From an uncultured Petrimonas sp. (GTDB lineage: Bacteria; Bacteroidota; Bacteroidia; Bacteroidales; Dysgonomonadaceae): a stretch of 20,627 nt of DNA. Position numbers and translations under genes: made by a program. The DNA lies in contig CAKTUP010000013.1 in assembly GCA_934621705.1 (NCBI GenBank), positions 1 through 20,627 on the forward strand, written 5' to 3'. A model generated the notes under the pieces. The model saw only the letters and a list, made by a program, of their open reading frames with translations. It searched no databases and was not told where the DNA came from. How positions within the stretch are numbered: position 1 is the stretch's first letter; each line of letters begins with the position of its first letter. Shown here piece after piece: positions 13,913 to 20,627 of this stretch.

Positions 13913-15469
13913 TCACGGCAATTCCATATATCGAATGGTTGGAATACTGCCTTTCTCAATCATATTCAGCATTTTTATGGTTGCCTTGATGGCCGCAGCC
14001 GTTTGATCGACATCCAATCCCCGGGTTTTGAAAACTTTTCCGTCGAATTTCCACGTGATAATGGTTTGCACCAGAGCGTTTGTTTTTCCGCCGGGCGGGA
14101 TAACTACCACGTAATCCAGCAGTTCGGGAGTGGGCTTGTCGAGACTTCTGTAAATTTTATACATGGCTTTTGAAAACGCGTGATACTGCCCGTCACCCGC
14201 GGCTGATTGCTGATAGACTTCACCCCGGATAGACAACTTTACGGTGGCCGTAGGGCGCATACCGTCAGTAAGGTTCAACGAATAATTGAGTATTTGAATG
14301 TCCTGATTATCGATCCCGTTTTTCAGGATATCGGAAACGATGTAGGGGAGTTCATCCGGACTGACCAACTCTTTTTTGTCGCCCAATTCAATGATTCGGG
14401 CGGTTACTTTTTTTGCCGATTCATCGTCCACTTCAATTCCCAGCGCTTCCAGGTTTTTCAGGATGTTGGCTTTTCCGGAATTTTTTCCCAGCGCGTACTC
14501 CCGCGAACGGCCGAATCGTTCGGGCACGAGATCGTTGTAATACAGGTTTTTCTTTTTGTCGCCATCGGCGTGAACTCCCGCAACCTGCGTGAATACGTTG
14601 TCGCCGATAACGGGTTTATTGTTGGGAATACGCACGCCGGAATAGCTTTCCACGATTTTGCTTACGGCGTAAAGTTTGTCTTCGGCAATGTTGGTGCGGA
14701 GTTTCAACTGGTCGTGAATGAGAGCGACAATGCTTGTGATGGGCGCGTTTCCGGCGCGTTCTCCCAATCCGTTTATGGTAACGTGAACGCCCTTAACGCC
14801 GGCTTTTACGGCTTCGAAAACGTTGGCGACGGCCAGGTCGTAATCGTTGTGCGCGTGAAAATCGAAATGCAATTTAGGATATCTGCGGATCATTGTCTCA
14901 CAAAATTCTTTGGCTTCCGCAGGATTCAGGATGCCCAGCGTATCGGGCAGCATATATCGGGTAATGGGTTGATGTTGAAGTTCGTCCATCATTTCGAAAA
15001 CATATTTGCGGGAATCGCGCATTCCGTTCGACCAGTCTTCGAGATAGATGTTCACGATCATTCCCCTTCTTTTGGCTTCGGCAATTACCGATTTTATATC
15101 GGCAAGATGCTCCTTTACGGTTTTTCTGAGCTGATGCGTGCAATGTTTTTCCGAACCTTTGCAGAGCAGGTTCACCACCTTGCATCCGGCGCTTGTGATC
15201 CAGTCGAGCGACGCGTTTCCGTCAACAAAACCAAGGATCTCGATTTTATCGATATGGTTGTGAGTGTTTGCCCATTGCGCTATTTTCTGCACCGATGCGA
15301 ATTCGCCTTCCGATACGCGTGCGGATGCGATTTCGACCCGGTCGACATTCAGCTCTTCGATGAGCAGGCGGACCACACTGACTTTTTCTTCGGCAGCAAA
15401 CGATACGCCCGAAGTTTGTTCTCCGTCGCGCAACGTGGTGTCCATTATTTCGATTTTCCGCTTTTCCAT
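13913..15469 (-). CDS. cimA: (R)-citramalate synthase (2-isopropylmalate synthase family)
   Basis: Condenses pyruvate with acetyl-CoA to citramalate, which LeuCD and LeuB can convert to 2-oxobutyrate for isoleucine. The 518-residue protein has a DRE-TIM barrel start [12 protein letters not shown] (10-21, R14/D15), metal-site HAH (205-207), GLGERAGN and a C-terminal LeuA-type regulatory domain (about 385-510). It resembles the Leptospira interrogans citramalate synthase throughout. Residues I recall as its pyruvate- and acetyl-CoA-specificity positions (R16, D17, L81, L104, Y144, D304, N310, L311, Y312) are all found here at a constant offset of two (R14, D15, L79, L102, Y142, D302, N308-L309-Y310). 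A second true leuA is present at 17741, which supports a distinct role. It starts 31 nt after leuD. A plain second isopropylmalate synthase is the alternative. Confidence 0.85.
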   Translation of the reverse strand: MEKRKIEIMDTTLRDGEQTSGVSFAAEEKVSVVRLLIEELNVDRVEIASARVSEGEFASVQKIAQWANTHNHIDKIEILGFVDGNASLDWITSAGCKVVNLLCKGSEKHCTHQLRKTVKEHLADIKSVIAEAKRRGMIVNIYLEDWSNGMRDSRKYVFEMMDELQHQPITRYMLPDTLGILNPAEAKEFCETMIRRYPKLHFDFHAHNDYDLAVANVFEAVKAGVKGVHVTINGLGERAGNAPITSIVALIHDQLKLRTNIAEDKLYAVSKIVESYSGVRIPNNKPVIGDNVFTQVAGVHADGDKKKNLYYNDLVPERFGRSREYALGKNSGKANILKNLEALGIEVDDESAKKVTARIIELGDKKELVSPDELPYIVSDILKNGIDNQDIQILNYSLNLTDGMRPTATVKLSIRGEVYQQSAAGDGQYHAFSKAMYKIYRSLDKPTPELLDYVVVIPPGGKTNALVQTIITWKFDGKVFKTRGLDVDQTAAAIKATIKMLNMIEKGSIPTIRYMELP

Positions 15470-15500
15470 ATTGTTGATGACCTAAAACGTTGTTTTACAC

Positions 15501-16097
15501 TTAATACACAAAAGGACGATTCTTTTCGTACTCTTCAATTTTATCTTTATTCGAAAGAAGAAAATCGATATCGTCAAGCCCTTTCAGCAGGCATTCTTTC
15601 TTGTACGGATTGATTTCGAACGATTCCGATCTTCCGGTCGCGTTGTTGCTGATGGTTTGCTGCTCCAGGTTTACCGTAACAGTTGCTTCGGGATTTTGCT
15701 CGACAGATGCGAACAGCTCGCTCAGAAATTTTTCGCTGACCACCACGGGCAGAATGCCGTTGTTGAGTGCATTGTTTTGAAAAATATCGGCAAAGAAGCT
15801 CGATACCACTACCTTAAATCCGTAGCCGCCAATGGCCCATGCCGCGTGCTCACGGCTGCTGCCGCTGCCGAAATTTTTTCCGGCAACTAGAATTTCGCCA
15901 CTGTAAGTGGGGTTATTCAGAATAAAATCTGTTTTCGGACTGCCGTCTTTGTTATATCGCCAGTCGGCGAATAGGTTGTCGCCGAATCCTTCGCGGGTTG
16001 TCGCTTTCAGGAAGCGTGCGGGAATTATTTGGTCGGTGTCCACGTTCTCGATGGGAAGTGGAACGTATGTTGATGAGAGTGTTTTAAATTTTTCCAT
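15501..16097 (-). CDS. leuD: 3-isopropylmalate dehydratase small subunit
   Basis: Swivel-domain subunit that pairs with LeuC to isomerise 2- to 3-isopropylmalate, and probably also citramalate. The 198-residue length is normal. Family features are [13 protein letters not shown] (19-31), [33 protein letters not shown] (about 70-90, the GSGSSREHA substrate loop) and [11 protein letters not shown]. The C-terminus RPFVY shows no repeat addition, unlike LeuC. It lies 111 nt from leuC, across an inverted pair of CCCC repeats, and 31 nt before cimA. ATG 16097 gives the normal family start ([22 protein letters not shown]). Confidence 0.97.
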   Translation of the reverse strand: MEKFKTLSSTYVPLPIENVDTDQIIPARFLKATTREGFGDNLFADWRYNKDGSPKTDFILNNPTYSGEILVAGKNFGSGSSREHAAWAIGGYGFKVVVSSFFADIFQNNALNNGILPVVVSEKFLSELFASVEQNPEATVTVNLEQQTISNNATGRSESFEINPYKKECLLKGLDDIDFLLSNKDKIEEYEKNRPFVY

Positions 16098-16100
16098 TAT

Positions 16101-16131
16101 CAGCCCCCTCTAACTCCCCCGAAGGGGGGAG
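16101..16131 (-). repeat. CCCC-hairpin repeat, copy I, next to the leuD start
   Basis: Plus strand AGCCCCCTCTAACTCCCCCG then AAGGGGGGAG: the C5/G5 subtype. It ends 4 nt upstream of the leuD ATG and is inverted relative to copy J, with 42 nt of unrecognised sequence between them. Confidence 0.75.
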
Positions 16132-16173
16132 AACCGTGAAGGGAACGGTTGTTTTGTATGTGATGATTTTAAA

Positions 16174-16221
16174 AGTTCATAGCCCGTCGTTTCCCCCTAT
16201 TGGGGGGATTAAGGGGGGCTT
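16174..16221 (+). repeat. CCCC-hairpin repeat, copy J, at the end of leuC
   Basis: AGTTCATAGCCCGT then TTTCCCCCTATTGGGGGGAT and TAAGGGGGGC. Read on the minus strand it gives the last LeuC residues (S-P-P) and its TAA (16209-16211). Confidence 0.8.
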
Positions 16222-17660
16222 ATTTTCCCCGATACCGCCGCAGCTGCCGCCACCAACGGGCTTGCCAATATAGTGCGTGCTCCCGGGCCTTGTCTTCCTT
16301 CAAAATTACGGTTGGATGTGGAAACGGCGTATTTTCCGGCGGGAATCTTATCGTCGTTCATGGCCAGGCAGGCCGAACATCCGGGTTGGCGCAGTTCAAA
16401 ACCGGCTTCTTCCAGAATTTTGTCCAGGCCTTCGTCTTCGATTTGTTTGCGAACCTGCCAGCTTCCGGGAACAAGCCATGCGGTTACATTATCGGCTTTT
16501 TTCTTCCCTTTCACATAGTTGGTAAATAGGCGGAAATCTTCAATGCGGCCGTTGGTACAGCTACCCAGAAAAACGTAATCGATGGATTCGCCTTCGAGTT
16601 TTTGTCCGGGATTGAAGCCCATGTATTTCAACGATTTTTCGAACGATATCTTTCCTGCATCGTCAATATCTTCCAACGTGGGAATGGAGCCGTCAATAGG
16701 CATACCCATTCCGGGATTGGTTCCGTACGTTATCATCGGTTTAATTTGGGACACGTCAAAGGTGATTTCTTTGTCGAAAACGGCATCTTCATCCGATTTC
16801 AATGTTTTCCAGTACGCCAGCGCTTCGTCCCATTTTTCGCCTTTCGGCGCGAATTCGCGCTCTTTCACGTAGTTGAAAGTCGTTTCATCGGGAGCGATGA
16901 GTCCGCCGCGGGCGCCCATTTCGATACTCAGGTTGCACAGCGTCATCCGTTGTTCCATTGTCAGGTTGCGAACGGCTTCGCCCGCATATTCCACGAAATA
17001 GCCCGTTGCGCCGCCCGTGGTGAGTTGCCAAATCATATACAAGGCCATGTCTTTGGCGCTCACGCCTTCTGCGAGTTTTCCTTCGAAATTGATGCGCATG
17101 GTTTTCGGGCGGGTTTGCAGGATGCATTGCGACGAGAGAACCATTTCCACTTCGCTGGTCCCGATGCCGAACGCGATAGCGCCGAACGCTCCGTGCGTGG
17201 AGGTGTGGCTGTCGCCGCAAACGATGGTCATTCCCGGCTGGGTGAAACCATTTTCGGGGCCGATTACGTGTACGATTCCGTTTTTGGAATTCTTCAACCC
17301 GTAATAGGTCAGGCCGAATTCTTTGGCGTTTTTAGCCAATGTGTCCACCTGAAATCGGGAAACTTCGTCCTGAATGGGTTTGTCTTGTCCCATTGTCGGG
17401 ATATTGTGGTCGGCTGTGAGCAAGGTTTGTTCGGGACGAAAAACTTTCAATCCCCTTTCACGCAATCCTGAAAAAGCTTGGGGGCTGGTTACTTCGTGGC
17501 ACAAATGCTTGTCGATATATAATTGTGTGGGGCCGTCTTTAACGGTGGTAACAACGTGGGCGTCCCAGATTTTGTCGAAGAGAGTGCTGCCCACCCCTAA
17601 ATCCCCTGAAGGGGACTTGGCAGGCTGTGAGTTATTTCCTTGAGATATACTATTTAACAT
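16209..17660 (-). CDS. leuC: 3-isopropylmalate dehydratase large subunit with repeat-derived termini
   Basis: Aconitase-fold [4Fe-4S] subunit that works with LeuD. The 483-residue protein has the core from [13 protein letters not shown] (25-37). It shows DHNIPT (84-89), [13 protein letters not shown] (148-160), cluster cysteines C368 in GSCTNGR and C428/C431 in GCSACLAMN, and the C-terminal [10 protein letters not shown] segment (449-458). Residues 1-23 form an Asn/Gln/Ser tag with [13 protein letters not shown] from a dispersed repeat. A GTG at its end could be an alternative start, but the ATG and open frame upstream favour translation of the tag. The last residues S-P-P and the stop come from inverted copy J. 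It is the second gene of the operon, 80 nt after leuA. Confidence 0.96.
   Translation of the reverse strand: MLNSISQGNNSQPAKSPSGDLGVGSTLFDKIWDAHVVTTVKDGPTQLYIDKHLCHEVTSPQAFSGLRERGLKVFRPEQTLLTADHNIPTMGQDKPIQDEVSRFQVDTLAKNAKEFGLTYYGLKNSKNGIVHVIGPENGFTQPGMTIVCGDSHTSTHGAFGAIAFGIGTSEVEMVLSSQCILQTRPKTMRINFEGKLAEGVSAKDMALYMIWQLTTGGATGYFVEYAGEAVRNLTMEQRMTLCNLSIEMGARGGLIAPDETTFNYVKEREFAPKGEKWDEALAYWKTLKSDEDAVFDKEITFDVSQIKPMITYGTNPGMGMPIDGSIPTLEDIDDAGKISFEKSLKYMGFNPGQKLEGESIDYVFLGSCTNGRIEDFRLFTNYVKGKKKADNVTAWLVPGSWQVRKQIEDEGLDKILEEAGFELRQPGCSACLAMNDDKIPAGKYAVSTSNRNFEGRQGPGARTILASPLVAAAAAVSGKISPP
17591..17633 (-). repeat. CCCC-hairpin repeat, copy G, translated inside LeuC
   Basis: Minus strand AACTCACAGCCTGCC then AAGTCCCCTTCAGGGGATTT and AGGGGTGG, in frame as [14 protein letters not shown]. 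Its 29-nt core (17591-17619) is the exact reverse complement of copy H (17708-17736). Confidence 0.92.
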
Positions 17661-17693
17661 TATTATTTTTTATTTATATGGCTATATATTAAT

Positions 17694-17736
17694 TAGTTGC
17701 AGTTCCGCAAGTCCCCTTCAGGGGATTTAGGGGTGG
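17694..17736 (+). repeat. CCCC-hairpin repeat, copy H, after leuA
   Basis: TAGTTGCAGTTCCGC then AAGTCCCCTTCAGGGGATTT and AGGGGTGG. It ends 4 nt downstream of the leuA stop and forms a perfect 29-nt inverted repeat with copy G across the leuA-leuC junction. Confidence 0.9.
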
Positions 17737-17740
17737 TGTG

Positions 17741-19228
17741 TTATTCCACAAATTTATTCACCGCATCAATAAACGCTTCCACCGATGCCGAAACGATATC
17801 GGTGTTGGCCGAGAAGCCGTAGTAGAGCATTCCGTTGTGTTCCACCTGCATATGCACTTTACCCACGTCGTCGCTTCCGCGGTTGATGGCCTGGATAAGA
17901 AACTCCTGAATTACGGTCTCGCGGCTGATGATCTTTTTGACGGCTTTGATGGCTGCATCCACAGGGCCGTTTCCGGTAGCGGTAGCTTCGAAGTGCTCTC
18001 CGGCAATGTTCAGGCCGATGCTTGCCACGTTTCGCAATCCCACTCCGCAGGTAACTTGCAGGTAGTCTATCTTGATACGGTGGCGGTTGGATTCTTTGCC
18101 TACCAGCATCAGAATATCGTCGTCTTTTATATCTTTTTTCTTGTCGGCAAGCGCGAGGAATTTTTGGTACACTTCATCCAGTTCACCGTTTTCGAGATTA
18201 ACGCCCAACAACGTCAGTCTGTTTTTCAACGCTGCGCGTCCGCTGCGAGCGGTAAGCACGATGGCGTTTTCGTCGATTCCCACATCTTTTGGGTCGATGA
18301 TCTCGTACGTTTCCACGTTTTTCAGCACGCCGTCCTGATGGATGCCCGAAGAATGTGCGAAAGCGTTACGCCCCACGATGGCTTTATTGGGCTGCACCGG
18401 CATATTCATGAGTGCGGAAACCAAGCGGCTTGTAGAGTATATTTTAGTGGTGTTGATATTGGTATCGAATCCGAGGTCTTTGTGGCTCTTGAGCGCCATT
18501 ACCACTTCTTCGAGCGACGTGTTTCCGGCACGCTCACCGATACCGTTGATGGTAACTTCCACCTGACGCGCTCCGTTAAGTACGCCCGAAAGCGTGTTGG
18601 CGGTAGCCATTCCCAAATCCTGATGGCAGTGCGTGGAAAGGATGGCGCTTTTCATATCTACGTTATCCACCAGATATTTGATCTTTGCACCATAAACGTT
18701 CGGAAAACAGTAACCGGTTGTATCGGGGATGTTAACCACGGTTGCTCCGGCATTTACAACAGCCTGCACCACGCGCGCAAGATATTCGTTATCGGTGCGG
18801 CCGGCGTCTTCGGCGTAAAATTCCACGTCGTCCACAAACCGGCGGGCATATTTCACGGCTTTCACGGCACGCTCGATAATTTCTTCGCGGTTGGAGTTGA
18901 ATTTGTGTTTGATGTGTATATCGGATGTGCCGATTCCGGTGTGGATGCGTTTGCGTTTGGCGTATTTGAGCGATTCGGCAGCCACTTCGATGTCTTTTTC
19001 CACGGCACGGGTGAGCGCGCATATTACAGGCCAGGTAACGGCTTTCGAGATTTCGACTACCGAGTTGAAATCGCCCGGGCTGGAAACCGGAAAACCGGCT
19101 TCTATAACATCTACTCCCAACAATTCCAAGGCTTTGGCCACCTGAATTTTTTCGATGGTGTTTAATTGACACCCGGGAACCTGTTCGCCGTCGCGCAATG
19201 TAGTGTCAAAAACATAAATTCTTTCCAT
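17741..19228 (-). CDS. leuA: 2-isopropylmalate synthase
   Basis: Condenses acetyl-CoA with 2-oxoisovalerate, the committed step to leucine. The 495-residue protein has [15 protein letters not shown] (8-22, catalytic R12/D13), [12 protein letters not shown] (43-54), metal ligands in STHCHQDLG (about 200), [19 protein letters not shown] and a C-terminal LeuA dimer/regulatory domain (about 365-490) that binds leucine in feedback inhibition. Compared with the neighbouring cimA it has the normal LeuA substrate-pocket sequences. It is the first gene of the operon, 33 nt downstream of an attenuator-type terminator. There is no Shine-Dalgarno site before the ATG at 19228, normal for this phylum. Unlike LeuC, LeuB, IlvD and IlvB it carries no N-terminal repeat tag. 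Confidence 0.96.
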   Translation of the reverse strand: MERIYVFDTTLRDGEQVPGCQLNTIEKIQVAKALELLGVDVIEAGFPVSSPGDFNSVVEISKAVTWPVICALTRAVEKDIEVAAESLKYAKRKRIHTGIGTSDIHIKHKFNSNREEIIERAVKAVKYARRFVDDVEFYAEDAGRTDNEYLARVVQAVVNAGATVVNIPDTTGYCFPNVYGAKIKYLVDNVDMKSAILSTHCHQDLGMATANTLSGVLNGARQVEVTINGIGERAGNTSLEEVVMALKSHKDLGFDTNINTTKIYSTSRLVSALMNMPVQPNKAIVGRNAFAHSSGIHQDGVLKNVETYEIIDPKDVGIDENAIVLTARSGRAALKNRLTLLGVNLENGELDEVYQKFLALADKKKDIKDDDILMLVGKESNRHRIKIDYLQVTCGVGLRNVASIGLNIAGEHFEATATGNGPVDAAIKAVKKIISRETVIQEFLIQAINRGSDDVGKVHMQVEHNGMLYYGFSANTDIVSASVEAFIDAVNKFVE

Positions 19229-19260
19229 TGTAACCTAAATTTTTTCTTTGTTTTAACAAG

Positions 19261-19290
19261 AAAAAAACCTTTCCCACACGGTGAGAAAGG
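19261..19290 (-). terminator. Attenuator terminator upstream of leuA
   Basis: On the minus strand CCTTTCTCAC-CGT-GTGGGAAAGG forms a 10-bp stem (one G-U) with a 3-nt loop, followed directly by seven T: a textbook intrinsic terminator inside the leader, 33 nt before the leuA ATG. Its 5' arm can pair instead with the antiterminator segment at 19338-19344. Confidence 0.88.
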
Positions 19291-19337
19291 CTTTCTTTAT
19301 TATTTAATCGTTCTATTTTTTAATATCGATATACCGG

Positions 19338-19363
19338 TCTCACCCTCTGAAGTTGTCCAGAAG
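19338..19363 (-). promoter_or_regulatory. Antiterminator and pause segments of the leuA attenuator
   Basis: GGTGAGA (19344-19338), overlapping the leader stop codon, is complementary to TCTCACC in the terminator 5' arm. CAGAGG (19349-19344) can also pair with CTTCTG (19363-19358), which contains Leu codons of the leader. These are the 1:2 and 2:3 alternatives of classical attenuation. Confidence 0.7.
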
Positions 19364-19405
19364 TAGAATAGAAATGACTAGAATAGCGATATTATGACTG
19401 TTCAT
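19340..19405 (-). CDS. Branched-chain amino-acid leader peptide of the leu-ilv operon
   Basis: A 21-codon ORF between the promoter and the terminator. It begins M-N-S-H-N, has IAILVISILLL at residues 6-16 and ends DNFRG. Nine of these eleven central residues are Ile, Leu or Val (codons ATC, ATT x3, CTA x2, CTT, CTG, GTC). A ribosome slowed there by a shortage of any of the three charged tRNAs would cover the CTTCTG segment and free the antiterminator. The stop codon lies within the antiterminator segment, as in enterobacterial ilv and leu leaders. No Shine-Dalgarno site is visible. The function is inferred from composition and architecture, and the fit is unusually complete. Confidence 0.85.
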   Translation of the reverse strand: MNSHNIAILVISILLLDNFRG

Positions 19406-19438
19406 AGATAAAATGAAAATTTGTTCTTTAATTGGTTG

Positions 19439-19469
19439 CAAAGAAAAAGCAAAAAAACGAAATAACAAA
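19439..19469 (-). promoter_or_regulatory. Promoter of the leu-ilv operon
   Basis: Minus strand TTTG (19469-19466), a 19-nt spacer, then TTTCTTTG (19446-19439): one mismatch to TTTG-N19-TAnnTTTG. It lies 34 nt before the leader ATG and gives a leader RNA of about 200 nt. Between it and the DMT gene, 19470-19643 is AT-rich with a CAATT...AATTG palindrome near 19597-19613 and no gene. Confidence 0.7.
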
Positions 19470-19643
19470 ATATTTTCCAGTTTTTATTCGAAAAAAATTA
19501 CATTTTGTAATAAAAACGCCCTGATTGATTGCAAAATAGATAGTTGAGATAAGTTAAATCTATTGTATTTCAAATGATTAATGTATTTGTTATACCAATT
19601 GATATCAAATTGATAAAAATGTCAAAGTAAGGAGAAATATCAC

Positions 19644-19651
19644 TATTTTTG
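19644..19651 (+). promoter_or_regulatory. Candidate -7 element for the DMT exporter
   Basis: TATTTTTG matches TAnnTTTG and lies 29 nt before the ATG at 19681. No good -33 box was found at the expected distance. Confidence 0.4.
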
Positions 19652-19680
19652 TCAACTGTTCCTGTAAGATACTTACCGAA

Positions 19681-20583
19681 ATGAAAGAAAACTCCAAAGC
19701 TCTTTTATTTACTGCGATAGCCGTTGCCAGTTGGTCAACGGTGGCTTCCGCATTTAAAATTGGGTTGAGGCATTACAGTTATTTTGAATTGATTTTGGTT
19801 TCGGCCATTACCGCGATGCTGATTTTTGCGTTAGTCATCACTTTTCAGGGTAAGTGGCATCTGCTCAAAAAACTGACTAAGAAAGAAGTGGGAAGTTATG
19901 CTTTTACCGGTTTGCTGAATCCGGCGTTTTACTATTTGATCCTTTTTAAATCGTACGATTTGCTTCCGGCGCAAATTGCACAACCCATCAATTATTTCTG
20001 GCCCATTTTGTTAGCGATTTTATTGGCTGTGATTGAAAAGAAACGAATTCCCGCATTTAAATTTATGGGGATGGTAATTTCGTTTGGCGGTGTGATTTTG
20101 ATTTCCGTGGGGCCGGAAAGCATTGCGGGGATTCAGTTTTCGAAAACAGGGATTTTACTGGCGTTTTTCAGCGCCTTTCTGTGGGCAACGTTTTGGATTG
20201 TGAACCGTAGAAATAAGAATGTGGATGGGGTTTTGGGTTTGTTCCTGAGTTTTATGTTCGGGTCTGTCTACTTATTAATAGGTTCTCTTTTTGTTCCGGT
20301 TAGTTTGGGTTCGTGGCAGGGGCTTTTGTCGAGTGTTTATGTTGGAATGTTCGAAATGGCAGTGCCGTTTATCTTTTTCGGACTGGCGTTGCAGAAAACT
20401 TCCAATCCGGCGCTCACCAACCAATTGTGTTATCTTTCGCCTTTTGTTTCTCTTTTCATTATTCATGCTGTTTTGGGTGAAACCATTTTTTTTACTACGT
20501 ATGTTGGTTTATTCCTGATTGTTTTTGGTATTTTGTTGAATGAGTTTTTGAGTAAGCGAAAGTTACGGTCAGTGGGAATTTAA
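19681..20583 (+). CDS. EamA/DMT-family membrane transporter
   Basis: A 300-residue inner-membrane protein of the drug/metabolite transporter superfamily. It has about ten hydrophobic segments arranged as two EamA repeats (roughly 7-140 and 155-290). The first repeat has the typical ASWSTVASAFKIGL opening helix, and AQPINYFWPILLAILLA precedes the end of the half. The second repeat has FSAFLWATFWIVNRR (about 163-177) and TNQLCYLSPFVSLFI near the end. Such proteins usually export small metabolites, often amino acids or their derivatives; the substrate cannot be read from sequence. It is divergent from the leu-ilv operon, with a 452-nt intergenic region holding both promoters and the attenuator, so a link to amino-acid overflow is possible but unproven. 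The last 44 nt of the window after the stop show no gene. Confidence 0.9.
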   Translation: MKENSKALLFTAIAVASWSTVASAFKIGLRHYSYFELILVSAITAMLIFALVITFQGKWHLLKKLTKKEVGSYAFTGLLNPAFYYLILFKSYDLLPAQIAQPINYFWPILLAILLAVIEKKRIPAFKFMGMVISFGGVILISVGPESIAGIQFSKTGILLAFFSAFLWATFWIVNRRNKNVDGVLGLFLSFMFGSVYLLIGSLFVPVSLGSWQGLLSSVYVGMFEMAVPFIFFGLALQKTSNPALTNQLCYLSPFVSLFIIHAVLGETIFFTTYVGLFLIVFGILLNEFLSKRKLRSVGI

Positions 20584-20627
20584 AATGTGTTCAGTGAGTT
20601 ATAAAAATCATTTCAACGTTTAACATA

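Noticed and set aside
13765..13959. Lys/Glu-rich 64-codon frame between leuB and cimA
   Set aside because: Its composition comes from the 8-nt satellite and it overlaps the cimA 3' end; no family features.
10420..17736. CRISPR array or insertion-sequence ends
   Set aside because: Copies are kilobases apart with genes between them, in alternating orientation, with no transposase and no regular spacers.
17738..19165. A 475-codon open frame on the plus strand, antisense to leuA
   Set aside because: It has no recognisable family, is His/Phe/Val-rich as expected from a complement, and lies wholly opposite a clear leuA. A similar 468-codon frame opposite cimA (14207-15613) is rejected for the same reason.
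19229..19440. T-box or metabolite riboswitch upstream of leuA
   Set aside because: No T-box sequence or specifier stem was seen; the leader ORF plus terminator explains the region as a ribosome-mediated attenuator.
19597..19613. CAATT-GATATC-AAATTG palindrome as a regulator operator
   Set aside because: It is AT-rich, imperfect and single-copy, so it could easily occur by chance in this spacer.

Overview
The window reads as a chromosomal segment of a Bacteroidota bacterium, probably Bacteroidales. Three things point there: promoters of the TTTG-N19-TAnnTTTG type, almost no Shine-Dalgarno sites, and proteins typical of the phylum (a DUF3078-type outer-surface protein, a yeast-like ketol-acid reductoisomerase, and the order leuA-leuC-leuD-cimA-leuB-ilvD-ilvB-ilvN-ilvC). 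The genus cannot be fixed from this sequence.

Layout. Positions 1-626 (minus) hold the 5' part of rfbA (dTDP-glucose synthesis), cut by the window edge. Next come a secreted DUF3078-like protein (781-2295, plus) convergent with fmt (2395-3363, minus), and a folate pair pabB-pabC (3512-5154, plus). Two minus-strand genes follow: a cysteine-packed Csp-type copper-storage protein (5239-5574) and an Erm(F)-like 23S rRNA methyltransferase (5722-6522). Positions 6944-19228 (minus) are a nine-gene operon for leucine, valine and isoleucine. A divergent EamA/DMT exporter (19681-20583, plus) closes the window.

Two leader-peptide control regions stand out. Upstream of leuA there is a promoter, a 21-residue leader peptide whose residues 6-16 are nearly all Ile/Leu/Val, an antiterminator segment and a classical stem plus U7 terminator: a complete branched-chain amino-acid attenuator. 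Upstream of the erm gene there is a textbook Bacteroidota promoter and a 16-codon leader, MGGFSMFVINFRLRSA. It resembles the ErmC leader (MGIFSIFVI...) and also carries an RLR motif. Its mRNA is complementary to the erm start region, which suggests macrolide-inducible translation.

The least expected signal is a set of short dispersed repeats at almost every gene boundary. The main family (about 42 nt, core AAGTCCCCTTCAGGGGATTT, ten copies) is translated in frame near the N-termini of IlvB, IlvD, LeuB and LeuC as a shared tag (K-S/A-P-x-G/R-D/G-L-G-V). Other copies, and other repeat families, supply the last codons and the stop codon of Fmt, IlvD, LeuC, IlvB, LeuB, PabC and IlvN. Within the main family every copy has its GGGGT end pointing into the neighbouring gene. 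Copies at a junction are therefore inverted relative to one another, like gene-bracketing mosaic elements.

The operon covers acetolactate synthase, reductoisomerase, dihydroxyacid dehydratase, the complete leucine branch and a citramalate synthase. Isoleucine could thus be made from pyruvate and acetyl-CoA without threonine. No transaminase (ilvE) or threonine deaminase (ilvA) is present. No tRNA, rRNA, CRISPR array, transposase or phage gene was seen.
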